Shown here: piece after piece, positions 1-9,210 of the stretch
Position numbering within the stretch: position 1 is the first letter of the stretch
Layout: each line of letters starts with the position of its first letter
Assembly (NCBI GenBank): GCA_022729705.1
Contig: DZAX01000007.1
Coordinates: forward strand, 24,409 to 88,408
Source of the DNA: Helicobacter cetorum
GTDB lineage: Bacteria > Campylobacterota > Campylobacteria > Campylobacterales > UBA6016
Reading direction: 5' to 3'
Length of the DNA: 64,000 bases
Made by a program: the position numbers and the translations under genes
The notes under the pieces: model-generated
What the model was told of the DNA's origin: nothing
What the model saw: only the letters and a program-made list of their open reading frames with translations
Database searches by the model: none

Positions 1-423
1 CGGCTCTGCGAGCGTCGCTTGATACACCTTGGAAATATGCTTTTTTGGGCTTGTAAGCGAGTGATTTAAATCGCCGTCGTCGGTTAACAAAATAGCACCT
101 GTGGTGTCGATATCCAATCTTCCCACAGTGGCAATCTTCGGATTTCTACGCTGCCATCTATCGGGAAGTAGCGAATAAATAAGCTTGCCGCCATCGTCGT
201 GAGAGCAGATAAAGCCTGAGGGCTTGTTTAGCAAAATAGTCAGGCTTTCGGGATCAAGAGGCTCTCCCTCAACCGTGACCTCATGATGAAAAACCTTTAA
301 GGAAAGGTCAAAAACTCTTATTTTATTTACGCACACTTCATTGTCTTTGATAAAAAATTTTGCGCTTCTTCGCAAGCAATATCCAAGATTTGACAACAAA
401 GCGTCAAGGCGTTTTTTTTGCAT
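1..423 (-). CDS. Pseudouridine synthase, RsuA/RluB family (3' end runs off the left edge)
   Basis: Reverse-strand translation MQKKRLDALLSNLGYCLRRSAKFFIKDNEVCVNKIRV...LLNKPSGFICSHDD...VGRLDIDTTGAILLTDDGDLNHSL; S4-like N-terminus and GRLDxxTxGxLLLTxDG motif. Absent from the ORF track because it is open at the edge. Confidence 0.85.
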   Translation of the reverse strand, partial: MQKKRLDALLSNLGYCLRRSAKFFIKDNEVCVNKIRVFDLSLKVFHHEVTVEGEPLDPESLTILLNKPSGFICSHDDGGKLIYSLLPDRWQRRNPKIATVGRLDIDTTGAILLTDDGDLNHSLTSPKKHISKVYQATLAEP

Positions 424-451
424 ATAGATTTATCCTTGTGTAGCTCTCATA

Positions 452-538
452 TAGCGGTAAGCCGCGAGAGCTGTCTGCCAAAGACCTCATTTTGGGGCAA
501 TGCTTCAAAATGTGAGAATTAATCAGATAGTTTAATTG
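452..538 (+). repeat. Dispersed palindromic repeat family B, copy 1
   Basis: agcggtaagccgcgagagc...gccaaagacctcattttggggcaatgcttcaaaatgtgagaattaatcagatagtttaatt; similar to copies near 20405, 21005, 51411 and inverted near 808. Confidence 0.6.
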
Positions 539-540
539 AA

Positions 541-677
541 CCCTCAACTTATGGTAAGGGTTATCTTTAAAAAGCTCAGGATTTGAGTCAAACTTTCTAG
601 GTAATGTATCATAGGGACTTTTAAACTTCAAAGCTTTCAATTTCTTTTGGTGATTGTAATAAAGCAAGTAGCTCATC
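541..677 (-). pseudogene. Transposase C-terminal fragment (IS remnant), 137 bp identical to 28266-28402
   Basis: Encodes MSYLLYYNHQKKLKALKFKSPYDTLPRKF..., like the C-terminal tail of DDE integrase-type transposases (YYNxxxxxxALxxxxP); no N-terminal/catalytic part; exact 137-bp duplicate elsewhere in the window. Confidence 0.65.
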
Positions 678-731
678 TATCGTCTCATAAGGATAAGTTT
701 TGGTCGTAGCGTTTTTAATGGTCTCGTTAAA

Positions 732-779
732 TAGACTTCTTGCAAAACTCTCTATGAAATGAGTGCTTCAAAGAGCTAT
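732..779 (+). repeat. Putative IS end, 48 bp
   Basis: tagacttcttgcaaaactctctatgaaatgagtgcttcaaagagctat; present in inverse orientation at 28419-28466 with 1 mismatch. Confidence 0.55.
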
Positions 780-807
780 AGGGTCAAAATCTATTGATTT
801 TGGGAAC

Positions 808-915
808 TCATCATTTTGAAGCATTGCCCCAAAATGAGATCTTCAGCGTGAGGGCTCTTGCGGCTAGCCGCTCTAAGAATTTCAAGTTTAATCAGAGGGT
901 TTAATTAGCGCTTCG
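808..915 (-). repeat. Dispersed palindromic repeat family B, inverted copy
   Basis: Reverse complement contains gagcggctagccgcaagagccctcacgctgaagatctcattttggggcaatgcttcaaaatgatgag, matching the family B consensus. Confidence 0.55.
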
Positions 916-1048
916 GCGAGACTCGATGCAGATAAATAAAAAGCTTGAGCGAGTGCCTTTTGGGCTTTGCTCTTGTTTATGCGTGACATCAGATAGGCTC
1001 TCAATATAAACGGCTTTTGGGTAGAATAAAAGCAAAAAAAGAGAAAAA

Positions 1049-2242
1049 ATGTATATTCCAAGAAAAAGCAAATTTGATCCAGATAAGAGCGGATATTTTG
1101 GAGAGTTTGGCGGGCGGTTTGTGCCTGAAACTTTGATGCCGCTACTTATAGACCTTGACGAGACGTATAAAAAAATAAGATTTGACGAAGAGTTTTGGAA
1201 GGAGGCGGATTATTATCTAAAAGAGTATGTCGGACGCCCATCCTTACTCACCTACGCCGCCAATATCTCAAAAGAGCTAGGCGCAAAAATATACCTCAAA
1301 AGAGAAGATCTAAATCACACCGGAAGCCACAAGATAAACAACGTAATCTTGCAAGCTTTGGTTGCAAAAAGACTTGGCAAAACCAAGGTAATAGCAGAGA
1401 CTGGAGCCGGTCAACACGGCGTTGCTACAGCTACGGCGTGTGCTCTTTTTGGTATGGAGTGTGAAGTGTTTATGGGAGCAAAAGACGTGGCAAGACAAGA
1501 GCTAAACGTCTTTCGCATGAAGCTGCTAGGCGCAAAAGTACACTCCGTAGAATCCGGCTCCAAAACGCTTAAAGACGCAATGAATGACGCAATAAGACAC
1601 TGGGTCACAAATGCAAAAGACACCTACTACATGATAGGCACAGTAGCGGGTCCGCACCCATACCCAATGATGGTTCGCGACTTTCAAGCCATCATCGGAT
1701 ACGAAGCAAAAGCGCAAATACTCCGCCTTGAAAGACGCTTGCCCGACATGGTAGTGGCTTGCATAGGCGGCGGAAGCAACGCTATGGGGCTTTTTAGCCA
1801 CTTTTTGGAAGAAGAGGGCGTGACTTGCCTTGGCGTAGAAGCAGGCGGAAAAGGCGTAGAGACAAGCGAACACGGAGCAAGCTTGCAAAAAGGGAGAGCG
1901 GGAGTACTTCACGGACAGATGAGCTACCTACTCCAGAACGAAGACGGACAGATTGAAGAAGCGTACTCCATATCAGCCGGACTTGACTATCCGGGAATTG
2001 GTCCGGAACACGCATATCTATTTGAGAGCAAAGCGGCAAAATACGAGTCTGTGACGGATGAAGAGGCACTGGAGGCTTTTGTATGGCTAAGCCAAAAAGA
2101 GGGAATTATTCCCGCATTTGAAAGCTCGCACGCCGTGGCGCAACTCAAAAAAATGGACATAAAAGGCAAGCTAATTATCGTCAATATCTCCGGTAGAGGT
2201 GATAAGGATATGACACAGGCAAAAGAGATTTTGAAGTTTTGA
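1049..2242 (+). CDS. trpB: Tryptophan synthase beta chain
   Basis: [28 protein letters not shown] (PLP lysine), [20 protein letters not shown] motifs. Confidence 0.97.
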   Translation: MYIPRKSKFDPDKSGYFGEFGGRFVPETLMPLLIDLDETYKKIRFDEEFWKEADYYLKEYVGRPSLLTYAANISKELGAKIYLKREDLNHTGSHKINNVILQALVAKRLGKTKVIAETGAGQHGVATATACALFGMECEVFMGAKDVARQELNVFRMKLLGAKVHSVESGSKTLKDAMNDAIRHWVTNAKDTYYMIGTVAGPHPYPMMVRDFQAIIGYEAKAQILRLERRLPDMVVACIGGGSNAMGLFSHFLEEEGVTCLGVEAGGKGVETSEHGASLQKGRAGVLHGQMSYLLQNEDGQIEEAYSISAGLDYPGIGPEHAYLFESKAAKYESVTDEEALEAFVWLSQKEGIIPAFESSHAVAQLKKMDIKGKLIIVNISGRGDKDMTQAKEILKF

Positions 2243-2327
2243 GATTTGGTTTTTGAACGGTAAAAATACAGACTATTATGCTTAAGGTTTGACCTTATGC
2301 GCTAAAAAATGCGAAGATGCGCTATTT

Positions 2328-2420
2328 CTCCGGCGAAGCCGGTAGCTTCAGGGGGTTGCAAGGGACATTTATGTCCCTGCCGCCTATACGGGCTTTGCCC
2401 GTATAGGCGCGTAACATCAA
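2328..2420 (+). repeat. Dispersed three-hairpin repeat family A (full copy)
   Basis: ctccggcgaagccggtagcttcagggggttgcaagggacatttatgtccctgccgcctatacgggctttgcccgtataggcgcgtaacatcaa. Confidence 0.8.
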
Positions 2421-2424
2421 TATT

Positions 2425-3072
2425 TCAGTAAATAAAAAGTAGTCGCCCATTTTCCTTTAACCACTTTTCGCTCTCCTTATAAGTCGGCGATAGTGCGGCG
2501 ACGCGCGCCCAGAAGTGGCTTGAGTGGTTGAACTCTTTTAGATGACATATTTCATGGATTATGACGTACTCTATGACGCTTTTTGGCGCACCTACCAGCC
2601 TAATGCTAAAGTTTAATGTTTTTTTGGCTGAGCAACTTCCCCATCTACTTTTTGTGTCCCTAAAGAAGAGCTTTTCGTAGGTTATACCATAAAAGTTTGC
2701 TATATTTTCAGTTTTTTGGGTTATAACTCTTTTTGCCTCGTCTCTCAAAAACTCTCTAAAATGCTCTTTTTTTGAAAGGCTTAGCACCCCGTCTTCAAAT
2801 ATGTATTTTCTTCTCTGTAACGGGTTAAAAGAGATTGGCGTTTTGCTCCCTAAGTACAAAAAATGTCCGTCAAGTTCCGCTTTTTTTGCGTCAAACGAGC
2901 GTTGTCTCTCTATCATTTTGCTTAGTTTGACCACATTTGCATTGGCGAAGTCTATACATTTTGATTCAGATAGATACGCCGGAGCGCTAATTAGCAAAGC
3001 TCCGCCCTCTTTTACCTCTATTTTGAGCCTTTTTATTTTTTTATCTCTTTTTATTTCAATTTTTTCAAACAT
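2425..3072 (-). CDS. YgjP-like (DUF45) metallopeptidase domain protein
   Basis: SRWGSCSAKKTLNFSIRLVGAPKSVIEYVIIHEICHLKEFNHSSHFW (HExxH-type zinc motif). Start trimmed to ATG at 3072 because the longer ORF overlaps the divergent gene. Confidence 0.85.
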   Translation of the reverse strand: MFEKIEIKRDKKIKRLKIEVKEGGALLISAPAYLSESKCIDFANANVVKLSKMIERQRSFDAKKAELDGHFLYLGSKTPISFNPLQRRKYIFEDGVLSLSKKEHFREFLRDEAKRVITQKTENIANFYGITYEKLFFRDTKSRWGSCSAKKTLNFSIRLVGAPKSVIEYVIIHEICHLKEFNHSSHFWARVAALSPTYKESEKWLKENGRLLFIY

Positions 3073-3117
3073 TTGGTATACTCTCTCATAAATACACATT
3101 ATCATCAGGATTACAAT

Positions 3118-3846
3118 ATGAGTCAAATAAAAATGATAGACCCACATACCGAAGAGTTCCAGTCGGAGCTCAAAAAGACTATAGATTTTACCGACAAAGT
3201 AATAAAACAGTTCGGCTTTGTATATAACCCCGATATGGAGATTACACAAAGCATACAGTTTGGTCTTACTAGAAATAAGTTGATTTATGACAAAAGATAC
3301 TGCCCCTGTTTTTTTGTGACAGGCGATAAACAAGAGGATAGGGTATGTCCGTGTAAGCCCGCTATCGAAAACGAAATTCCATCAGAGGGGCTTTGTCATT
3401 GCGGGATATTTTGTACGCCTGAGTTTGCTGCGACAAAAGCGATGGAAGAGAGCTTGGAAGAGGCTGTGCATCAACACTCAAGAGGGCTTAAAAAAGAGGA
3501 GTGCGAGCTTCTACTTGCAAAAGCTCAAATGGACAGCGAAGAGCTGGAGGCTTTACTCGAAGCAAGAACGCTTGGAATGGTAAGCTTTAAGCTTGTGGAC
3601 GTAAGAGAGTGGATGGAGTACAAAAACTTTAGAATAAGAGGCGTGGACTTCTTGGTTCCGACGACAAGCTTTTATGACTCCGTAAAAGAGTTAAACGAGT
3701 TTAAAAATGAAACTATCATAGTCTATTGCCATGTTGGCTCAAGAAGCGCTTATTGTCAAAAGACTCTAAAAGATTTGGGCTTTAAAAAAGTATCTAATTT
3801 ACAAAGAGGAATAGTAAGCTACCGAGGCGAACTGGATAAAGGCTAG
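3118..3846 (+). CDS. Ferredoxin-thioredoxin reductase catalytic-domain protein fused to a rhodanese-like domain
   Basis: YCPCFF...VCPCKP...LCHCGIF cysteine pattern of the FTR beta chain; C-terminal VDVREWMEYKNFRIRG...IIVYCHVGSRSAYCQKTLKDLGFKKVSNLQRGI rhodanese. Confidence 0.85.
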   Translation: MSQIKMIDPHTEEFQSELKKTIDFTDKVIKQFGFVYNPDMEITQSIQFGLTRNKLIYDKRYCPCFFVTGDKQEDRVCPCKPAIENEIPSEGLCHCGIFCTPEFAATKAMEESLEEAVHQHSRGLKKEECELLLAKAQMDSEELEALLEARTLGMVSFKLVDVREWMEYKNFRIRGVDFLVPTTSFYDSVKELNEFKNETIIVYCHVGSRSAYCQKTLKDLGFKKVSNLQRGIVSYRGELDKG

Positions 3847-3850
3847 TATT

Positions 3851-5077
3851 TTGAGTTTGGCTCAAATACTTCGCCCCTCCTCTTTGGAGGATTTTTTGGG
3901 GCAAAAACATCTGCTTGGCGCCGAGGCTCCTTTTTTGCGGCTTGTCGAGGCGGGTTCTATTCCGCACTCTTTTTTCTTCGGTCCTCCCGGAACCGGCAAA
4001 ACATCTCTCGCTCGTATTATCGCCGCAAAGTTGGAGGCTAATTTTTTTGAGTTTAACGCCACAAGCGTAAAGATAGACGACATAAGAAAAGCCGTAGACG
4101 CAAACAAAAACTCTTTTACAAAACCGCTGATTTTTATAGACGAAGTGCATAGGCTCTCAAAAACACAGCAAGAGGTGTTGCTTCCGATTATGGAGAATAA
4201 GTTTGCGCTTATAATCGGCGCCTCTACAGAAAACCCGTTTTTTTCGCTAACAGGCGGTATTCGCTCGCGTTCTATGCTGTTTGAGTTTTTTTCGCTAACG
4301 GATGATGATTTGAGGAAGGCTCTTGCAAAAGGGTTGCAATCGCTTGGCAAAGAGGCGGACGAGGATGCGGCGGAGTATCTCGTGCACTCTTCATCGGGCG
4401 ACGCAAGAGCTATGCTAACTTTGCTGGAGTTTGCCGCAAAGCTCGAAGATAGGATTACGCTAGACATCCTCAAAAAACTTAGACCACAAGCCTTGACGGA
4501 TGGAGCAGGGGAGTCTGAGACGCATTACAATCTCGCAAGCGCTCTTATCAAAAGCGTAAGAGGCTCCGATGAAAACGCCGCCGTGTATTATCTGGCGCGT
4601 CTTCTTGCTGGAGGTGAGGAGCCTCGATTTGTCGCACGCCGTCTAGCCATACTTGCCGCCGAAGACATAGGCAACGCAAATCCAAACGCCCTGCAACTAG
4701 CGAACGCCGCTTTTTCGTTGGTAGAAAAGATAGGTATGCCGGAATCCAGAATTATCCTCTCGCAACTGACGATATATCTAGCTTGCTGCCCAAAATCAAA
4801 CTCCGCTTATACAGCGATAGACGATGCCTTGGCTTTGGTGGAGAGCGGCGAAATACAGCCGGTGCCGCCACATCTTAAAGACGCACATTTTGCCGGAGCA
4901 AAAACTCTTGGAAGAGGGGTGGGCTACAAGTACCCGCACGATTTTGGCGGCTGGGCGGAGCAACAATATACGCAAAAACCGCTTGATATAGTAAAGCTAA
5001 AAGATATTGGGTTTGAAAAGACGCTAAAAGAGTGGCTAGGGAAGATAAGAGTCCGCCTTACAAACTATCCCGTATAG
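3851..5077 (+). CDS. rarA: Replication-associated recombination protein A (MgsA/RarA-type AAA+ ATPase)
   Basis: RPSSLEDFLGQKHLLG, FFGPPGTGKTSLARI, FIDEVHRLSKTQQ, C-terminal YKYPHDFGGWAEQQY. Confidence 0.92.
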   Translation: MSLAQILRPSSLEDFLGQKHLLGAEAPFLRLVEAGSIPHSFFFGPPGTGKTSLARIIAAKLEANFFEFNATSVKIDDIRKAVDANKNSFTKPLIFIDEVHRLSKTQQEVLLPIMENKFALIIGASTENPFFSLTGGIRSRSMLFEFFSLTDDDLRKALAKGLQSLGKEADEDAAEYLVHSSSGDARAMLTLLEFAAKLEDRITLDILKKLRPQALTDGAGESETHYNLASALIKSVRGSDENAAVYYLARLLAGGEEPRFVARRLAILAAEDIGNANPNALQLANAAFSLVEKIGMPESRIILSQLTIYLACCPKSNSAYTAIDDALALVESGEIQPVPPHLKDAHFAGAKTLGRGVGYKYPHDFGGWAEQQYTQKPLDIVKLKDIGFEKTLKEWLGKIRVRLTNYPV

Positions 5078-5155
5078 GAGGGTTTTTTTGTATAAGTTTT
5101 AATGGGATTGATAGTTTAAATATAAAGAAGAGACCAGCACAAGTAAAATACTTAG

Positions 5156-5231
5156 TGGTGGCTCGAGGCAGAATCGAACTGCCGACACGCAGATTTTCAG
5201 TCTACTGCTCTACCGACTGAGCTATCGAGCC
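5156..5231 (-). tRNA. tRNA-Phe(GAA)
   Basis: Reverse complement GGCTCGATAGCTCAGTCGGTAGAGCAGTAGACTGAAAATCTGCGTGTCGGCAGTTCGATTCTGCCTCGAGCCACCA folds as a cloverleaf; anticodon GAA; encoded CCA. Confidence 0.95.
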
Positions 5232-5281
5232 AAACTTTCTAGCGTCGCTAAAAAGGAAACGGGATTATAATAGCCAAACAC

Positions 5282-6481
5282 TTAAACTTTACTTAAAGCT
5301 AGTACAAATTCTTTAAATTTTTCTCCGCGCTCTTTGTAGCCGCTGAATTGGTCAAGGCTTGCGGCGGCTGGTGAGAGCATTCCGACGCTGTTTATGTCCA
5401 TTTTGGCGGACATTTTGGCGACCGCCGTTTGAAGTACGCCGCACTTTTCGCACGCTATAGCGTATTTGGCACACAACTCAAAAACTCTGTCTTGATTGGA
5501 ACCGATAGCAAACACCTCAATACCTTTGCCTGACAAAAATTCAAATAGAGGCGTAAGCTCTTGTCCTTTATCGTCCCCACCCAAAATCAGCGCCACTCTT
5601 TTGTCTTCGTAGTTTTTGACCGCCTCTATCGTAGCGTCTAGGTTTGTAGCTTTGCTGTCATCCACCCACAATCTGCCAAAAGCGTCTCTAAACTCCTCTT
5701 GTCTGTGACCGTCGATATTAAAAGTGTTAATAAGCTCATAATCAACTTCGTTAAATAGCACTTTTGTGACCGATAGAGCCATTAAGGCGTCAAGCAAAAA
5801 TACCCCTTTAAACTTTAGCTTTGAGCAATCTATATCAAAATACGCCGCCAAATCCTCAGCGCTCTCATAACCCACAAAAAACCCGTTTGTCGGGGTCTCT
5901 TTGTACTTTGACGGCGCGACTATCATCTCGCCCTCATTCATAGACGCAAAAGGCTTTAACTTTGCCGCTTCATACTCCTCCATGCTTTTGTGCCAGCTCA
6001 CATGATCGGGTGTTATCGGCAAAAGTAGATAGATATTTGGCTTTGCTTTTGTTGTGTAGTGCATCGTAAACGAACTGGTTTCCAGTATCCACATATTTGC
6101 ATTTTCGTCCATTTGGGCGAGCGGAGAGCCTATGTTGCCCCCGACATCCGCGCCGCGCTTTTTGAGTAGATGATAAAGCATTTGCGTAGTCGTCGTCTTG
6201 CCGTTTGTGCCGCTAATCCATACGCTAAAAGGCATCGTATCAGCAAATAGGTCGTATTCGCTTATCAGGTGTTTTGCCGCTTTTGTAAGCGGGTGATGCG
6301 GCGGTATGCCGGGACTTGTTACTTCCAGCTTACTTGCGTCTGGGTCAAATAGATGAGAGGGGAAAATAGTGTTGCCTTTTTCATCCTCTTTTATCTCTTT
6401 TGTGTTGTCGTCAAATATTTTGCAACCGCCAAATCTGTCCGCTATCGCTTTTGTTGTTTTTCCGTATCCGAGTAGGGTCAT
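5282..6481 (-). CDS. murD: UDP-N-acetylmuramoyl-L-alanine--D-glutamate ligase
   Basis: Mur ligase motifs WISGTNGKTTTTQML, HRQEEF, WVDDSKATNLDATIEA, LILGGDDKG. Confidence 0.92.
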   Translation of the reverse strand: MTLLGYGKTTKAIADRFGGCKIFDDNTKEIKEDEKGNTIFPSHLFDPDASKLEVTSPGIPPHHPLTKAAKHLISEYDLFADTMPFSVWISGTNGKTTTTQMLYHLLKKRGADVGGNIGSPLAQMDENANMWILETSSFTMHYTTKAKPNIYLLLPITPDHVSWHKSMEEYEAAKLKPFASMNEGEMIVAPSKYKETPTNGFFVGYESAEDLAAYFDIDCSKLKFKGVFLLDALMALSVTKVLFNEVDYELINTFNIDGHRQEEFRDAFGRLWVDDSKATNLDATIEAVKNYEDKRVALILGGDDKGQELTPLFEFLSGKGIEVFAIGSNQDRVFELCAKYAIACEKCGVLQTAVAKMSAKMDINSVGMLSPAAASLDQFSGYKERGEKFKEFVLALSKV

Positions 6482-6999
6482 AGAAACTTACTTTCATAAA
6501 AATTTTTACATTCAAGAACAAGTATTTTTTCAAACATAAATTTATACCTCTGCATATTATTAGAAATGTGTTGATGTATCTTATCTCTCGAGTTTCTAAC
6601 TTTATATACAAGTATAAAAATTTGCCGCCCTGAACGATAAGCATCACAACTCAAACCGAATTTATTTAAAAAGATACTTAGCAAATGAACAGAATCTGCC
6701 ATTTTTAAAAATATACTATATTGTCTTTCTTTTTTATTGAACCACGCTAAAGGGTCGTTAACTTTTGTTAAGTCTTTAAACTCAACAAAAATCCATTTAT
6801 TGCAGTTGGCGCTTATAAGCAACATATCCGCTGATTTTAATGTGCTTATGCCAAATTGTCTGCAAAAAATATCTTTAACTTTGTCGAAATTTATATACTG
6901 CCGACCATTGTCTGGACAGCATCTATCGCTAACTATATCTAAATTGTCAAATACATTTGGCAAAGTAGTAATATTTGTATTAATGGAGGCTACTACCAT
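6478..6999 (-). CDS. Hypothetical protein with a PD-(D/E)XK-like motif, partner of the adjacent ATPase
   Basis: 173 aa; STLKSADMLLISANCNKWIFVEFKDL has D-x(n)-ExK spacing; overlaps the ATPase stop and the murD start. Confidence 0.6.
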   Translation of the reverse strand: MVVASINTNITTLPNVFDNLDIVSDRCCPDNGRQYINFDKVKDIFCRQFGISTLKSADMLLISANCNKWIFVEFKDLTKVNDPLAWFNKKERQYSIFLKMADSVHLLSIFLNKFGLSCDAYRSGRQIFILVYKVRNSRDKIHQHISNNMQRYKFMFEKILVLECKNFYESKFL

Positions 7000-8012
7000 T
7001 CAATACTATCTATCTGCGTTTTTTCTATCGTATCAAATGGATCGGCTAGTTTTTTAAATATCGGCTCCAAATCATGCGTAACATCTTTTATTGTAGACAT
7101 TAAGTCATATTCTGCTTTTTCGGCTAAATAAAAATTTGTTTTATCGCTGATTCCTTCTTTGTCACTATAGACCTTCAAGGCTTCAATCATATAAGGGCTA
7201 TGTGAATTGACTATTACAAAAATGCCGTGTTTTGCCAATGCAATAATAAGTTCCGCATATTTTAACTGCCAAGCTGGATGTAAATGTACTTCAGGCTCAT
7301 CCAAAATTAAAACAGAATTCTCTTTGAACGAACCATTAGATATTAGTATTTGCAACAACCCAAACATTTTAACTCCGCTAGCTGCGCATATCATCGGGAT
7401 TTTGATATCAGGATTAGAATGCTTCACAAATACAAAATCATTGCTTTTTATGTCAAAAAATAAACTACCATCTATGGTATTACCGATTTTGTCTACCAAG
7501 TCTTTCATAGGGATGTTTAATTCATCGTCATCAGAGCCTAAATCCTCACGAAATAGTCTAAAAATTAAGTCATATATGTAAAATGGCAATATTGTTTCGT
7601 AGCCTTCAGAGCTTCGCAAAGATTCAGACTCTAAAATATACCTTCCCAAAGATAGTGTTAAAGGTGCTTCAATATAAAAAATAACATCAGATAAGCGTTC
7701 ATTTATTGTGGCTTTTCGTCTTTTTGTATTGCTGATACTATAGGAAATAATTGCATTGTCATCGTTGTCAAATAGTGACATGTTACCGTTTATTTTGCCA
7801 AAGGTTAAAAATTTATCGTTTGTTGTTCTAAAAACTTTTTTAAATAGTTTTCCATCGGCGTCTTCTTCTTTGCTAGCCCTATATTTTAAAAAATATAGGG
7901 CTTTTCCAACCGTACTTTTCCCCGTATCATTCTCCCCTGCAATAACCGTAAGACCATCCAGCTTTACGTCTGCGTTCTCTAGCATACCGATATTTTCTAG
8001 CTTTATTTTCAC
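6993..8012 (-). CDS. AAA family ATPase (AAA_21/OLD-like ABC-type ATPase domain)
   Basis: LDGLTVIAGENDTGKSTVGKALYF (Walker A), VLILDEPEVHLHPAWQLKYAELIIALAKHGIFVIVNSHSPYMIEAL (Walker B, H-loop). Confidence 0.85.
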   Translation of the reverse strand: MKIKLENIGMLENADVKLDGLTVIAGENDTGKSTVGKALYFLKYRASKEEDADGKLFKKVFRTTNDKFLTFGKINGNMSLFDNDDNAIISYSISNTKRRKATINERLSDVIFYIEAPLTLSLGRYILESESLRSSEGYETILPFYIYDLIFRLFREDLGSDDDELNIPMKDLVDKIGNTIDGSLFFDIKSNDFVFVKHSNPDIKIPMICAASGVKMFGLLQILISNGSFKENSVLILDEPEVHLHPAWQLKYAELIIALAKHGIFVIVNSHSPYMIEALKVYSDKEGISDKTNFYLAEKAEYDLMSTIKDVTHDLEPIFKKLADPFDTIEKTQIDSIEW

Positions 8013-8022
8013 AAAAGCTCTT

Positions 8023-9087
8023 TTATCTAATTTTTATAGTAAGCAAAGCAATAATATTAGAAAGTAAAGCGATTATCCAAAAACGCACGATTATCTTATT
8101 CTCCGCCCATTTTTTCATCTCAAAGTGGTGATGTAGCGGCGCCATCAAAAATACTCTTTTTCCGCGCGATTTGAAAGAGGCTATTTGGATGATGACCGAC
8201 ATTGTCTCTAGCACAAAGATAAACCCGATGACAATAAGAAGTATTTCGCTTTTTGAGACGATGGCGATAAGACCGAGAAGGGCGCCTATTGGTAAGCTTC
8301 CGCTATCGCCCATGAATACTTCCGCCGGATTTGAGTTGTACCACAAAAATCCTAGCAGGGCGCCGGTCATTGAGAATGCGACTACGGAAAGCTCCCCTAC
8401 GCCGATAATCTTTGGCATAAACAAATAGCCGCTCAAAATAGCATTTCCGGTGATGTATACGAGTATGCCAAGGGAAATAAAAGCAAACACGCTAGGCACG
8501 GTGGCTAAACCATCTAGACCGTCCGTAATATTTACGGCGTTGCTGGCGGCTACAATTACGAGAGCCCAAAAAGGAATAGCAAAAATACCCATATCAAAAA
8601 GTTGGTTTTTGACAAAAGGAACATAAAAAGAGCTTGGAAAATCCAAATAAAAAAAGATAAACGCAGAGATGATAAACGCTACAGAAAACTGACCATATAG
8701 CTTGCCTCTAGCGGACAATCCTAAGTCGTTTTTAGCACTTGCTATTTTGCCCAAATCATCCGTTAGACCTATCGCCATAAACCCGAGCATTAGCAGTGCC
8801 GATGAAATCACATACATATCGTCCATTTTGGCGGATAAGATCACCGCTAGCAGAGTTGCGGACATAAAGACTATGCCGCCCATAGTGGGGGTGTTCTTTT
8901 TGCCCTGATGCGTCTCGGGCGCTAAAGCGTATATGGGTTGTTTCATTTTTTTTGATTTTGCCCAGCGTATAAAGCTTGGCATCATGGCGATTGTGAGTAA
9001 AAACGCCACAAAAAAACCTATCAAAGCCCGAACTGTAATATAGTGAAAAATATTTACGCCGTAGTAGCTATAGAGCCAATAAAACAT
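8023..9087 (-). CDS. mraY: Phospho-N-acetylmuramoyl-pentapeptide-transferase
   Basis: KKNTPTMGGIVF, NAVNITDGLDGLA, FMGDSGSL, APLHHHFE motifs; start set at MFYWLYSYYG. Confidence 0.95.
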   Translation of the reverse strand: MFYWLYSYYGVNIFHYITVRALIGFFVAFLLTIAMMPSFIRWAKSKKMKQPIYALAPETHQGKKNTPTMGGIVFMSATLLAVILSAKMDDMYVISSALLMLGFMAIGLTDDLGKIASAKNDLGLSARGKLYGQFSVAFIISAFIFFYLDFPSSFYVPFVKNQLFDMGIFAIPFWALVIVAASNAVNITDGLDGLATVPSVFAFISLGILVYITGNAILSGYLFMPKIIGVGELSVVAFSMTGALLGFLWYNSNPAEVFMGDSGSLPIGALLGLIAIVSKSEILLIVIGFIFVLETMSVIIQIASFKSRGKRVFLMAPLHHHFEMKKWAENKIIVRFWIIALLSNIIALLTIKIR

Positions 9088-9210
9088 TGAGCTTATCCCT
9101 CTTGTTATAAAAGCCAAATTTTAGTAAACTTTACCTAAATATGTCCGAACTTTAGTGGGGCTTGTTTTGGCTATGCCAGTCGCTTAAAGCGAATAAAAAA
9201 GGTTTTTAAG

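Noticed and set aside
404-676. 90-aa ORF on the minus strand as a complete gene
   Set aside because: Its N-terminal part is only a transposase C-terminal fragment and its tail runs through a family B repeat into the pseudouridine synthase start; scored as an IS remnant
2328-2420. Family A copies as ordinary Rho-independent terminators
   Set aside because: No U-run after the hairpins, conserved ~95-bp boundaries, several copies directly upstream of start codons and three conserved stem-loops; a terminator role for some copies is not excluded
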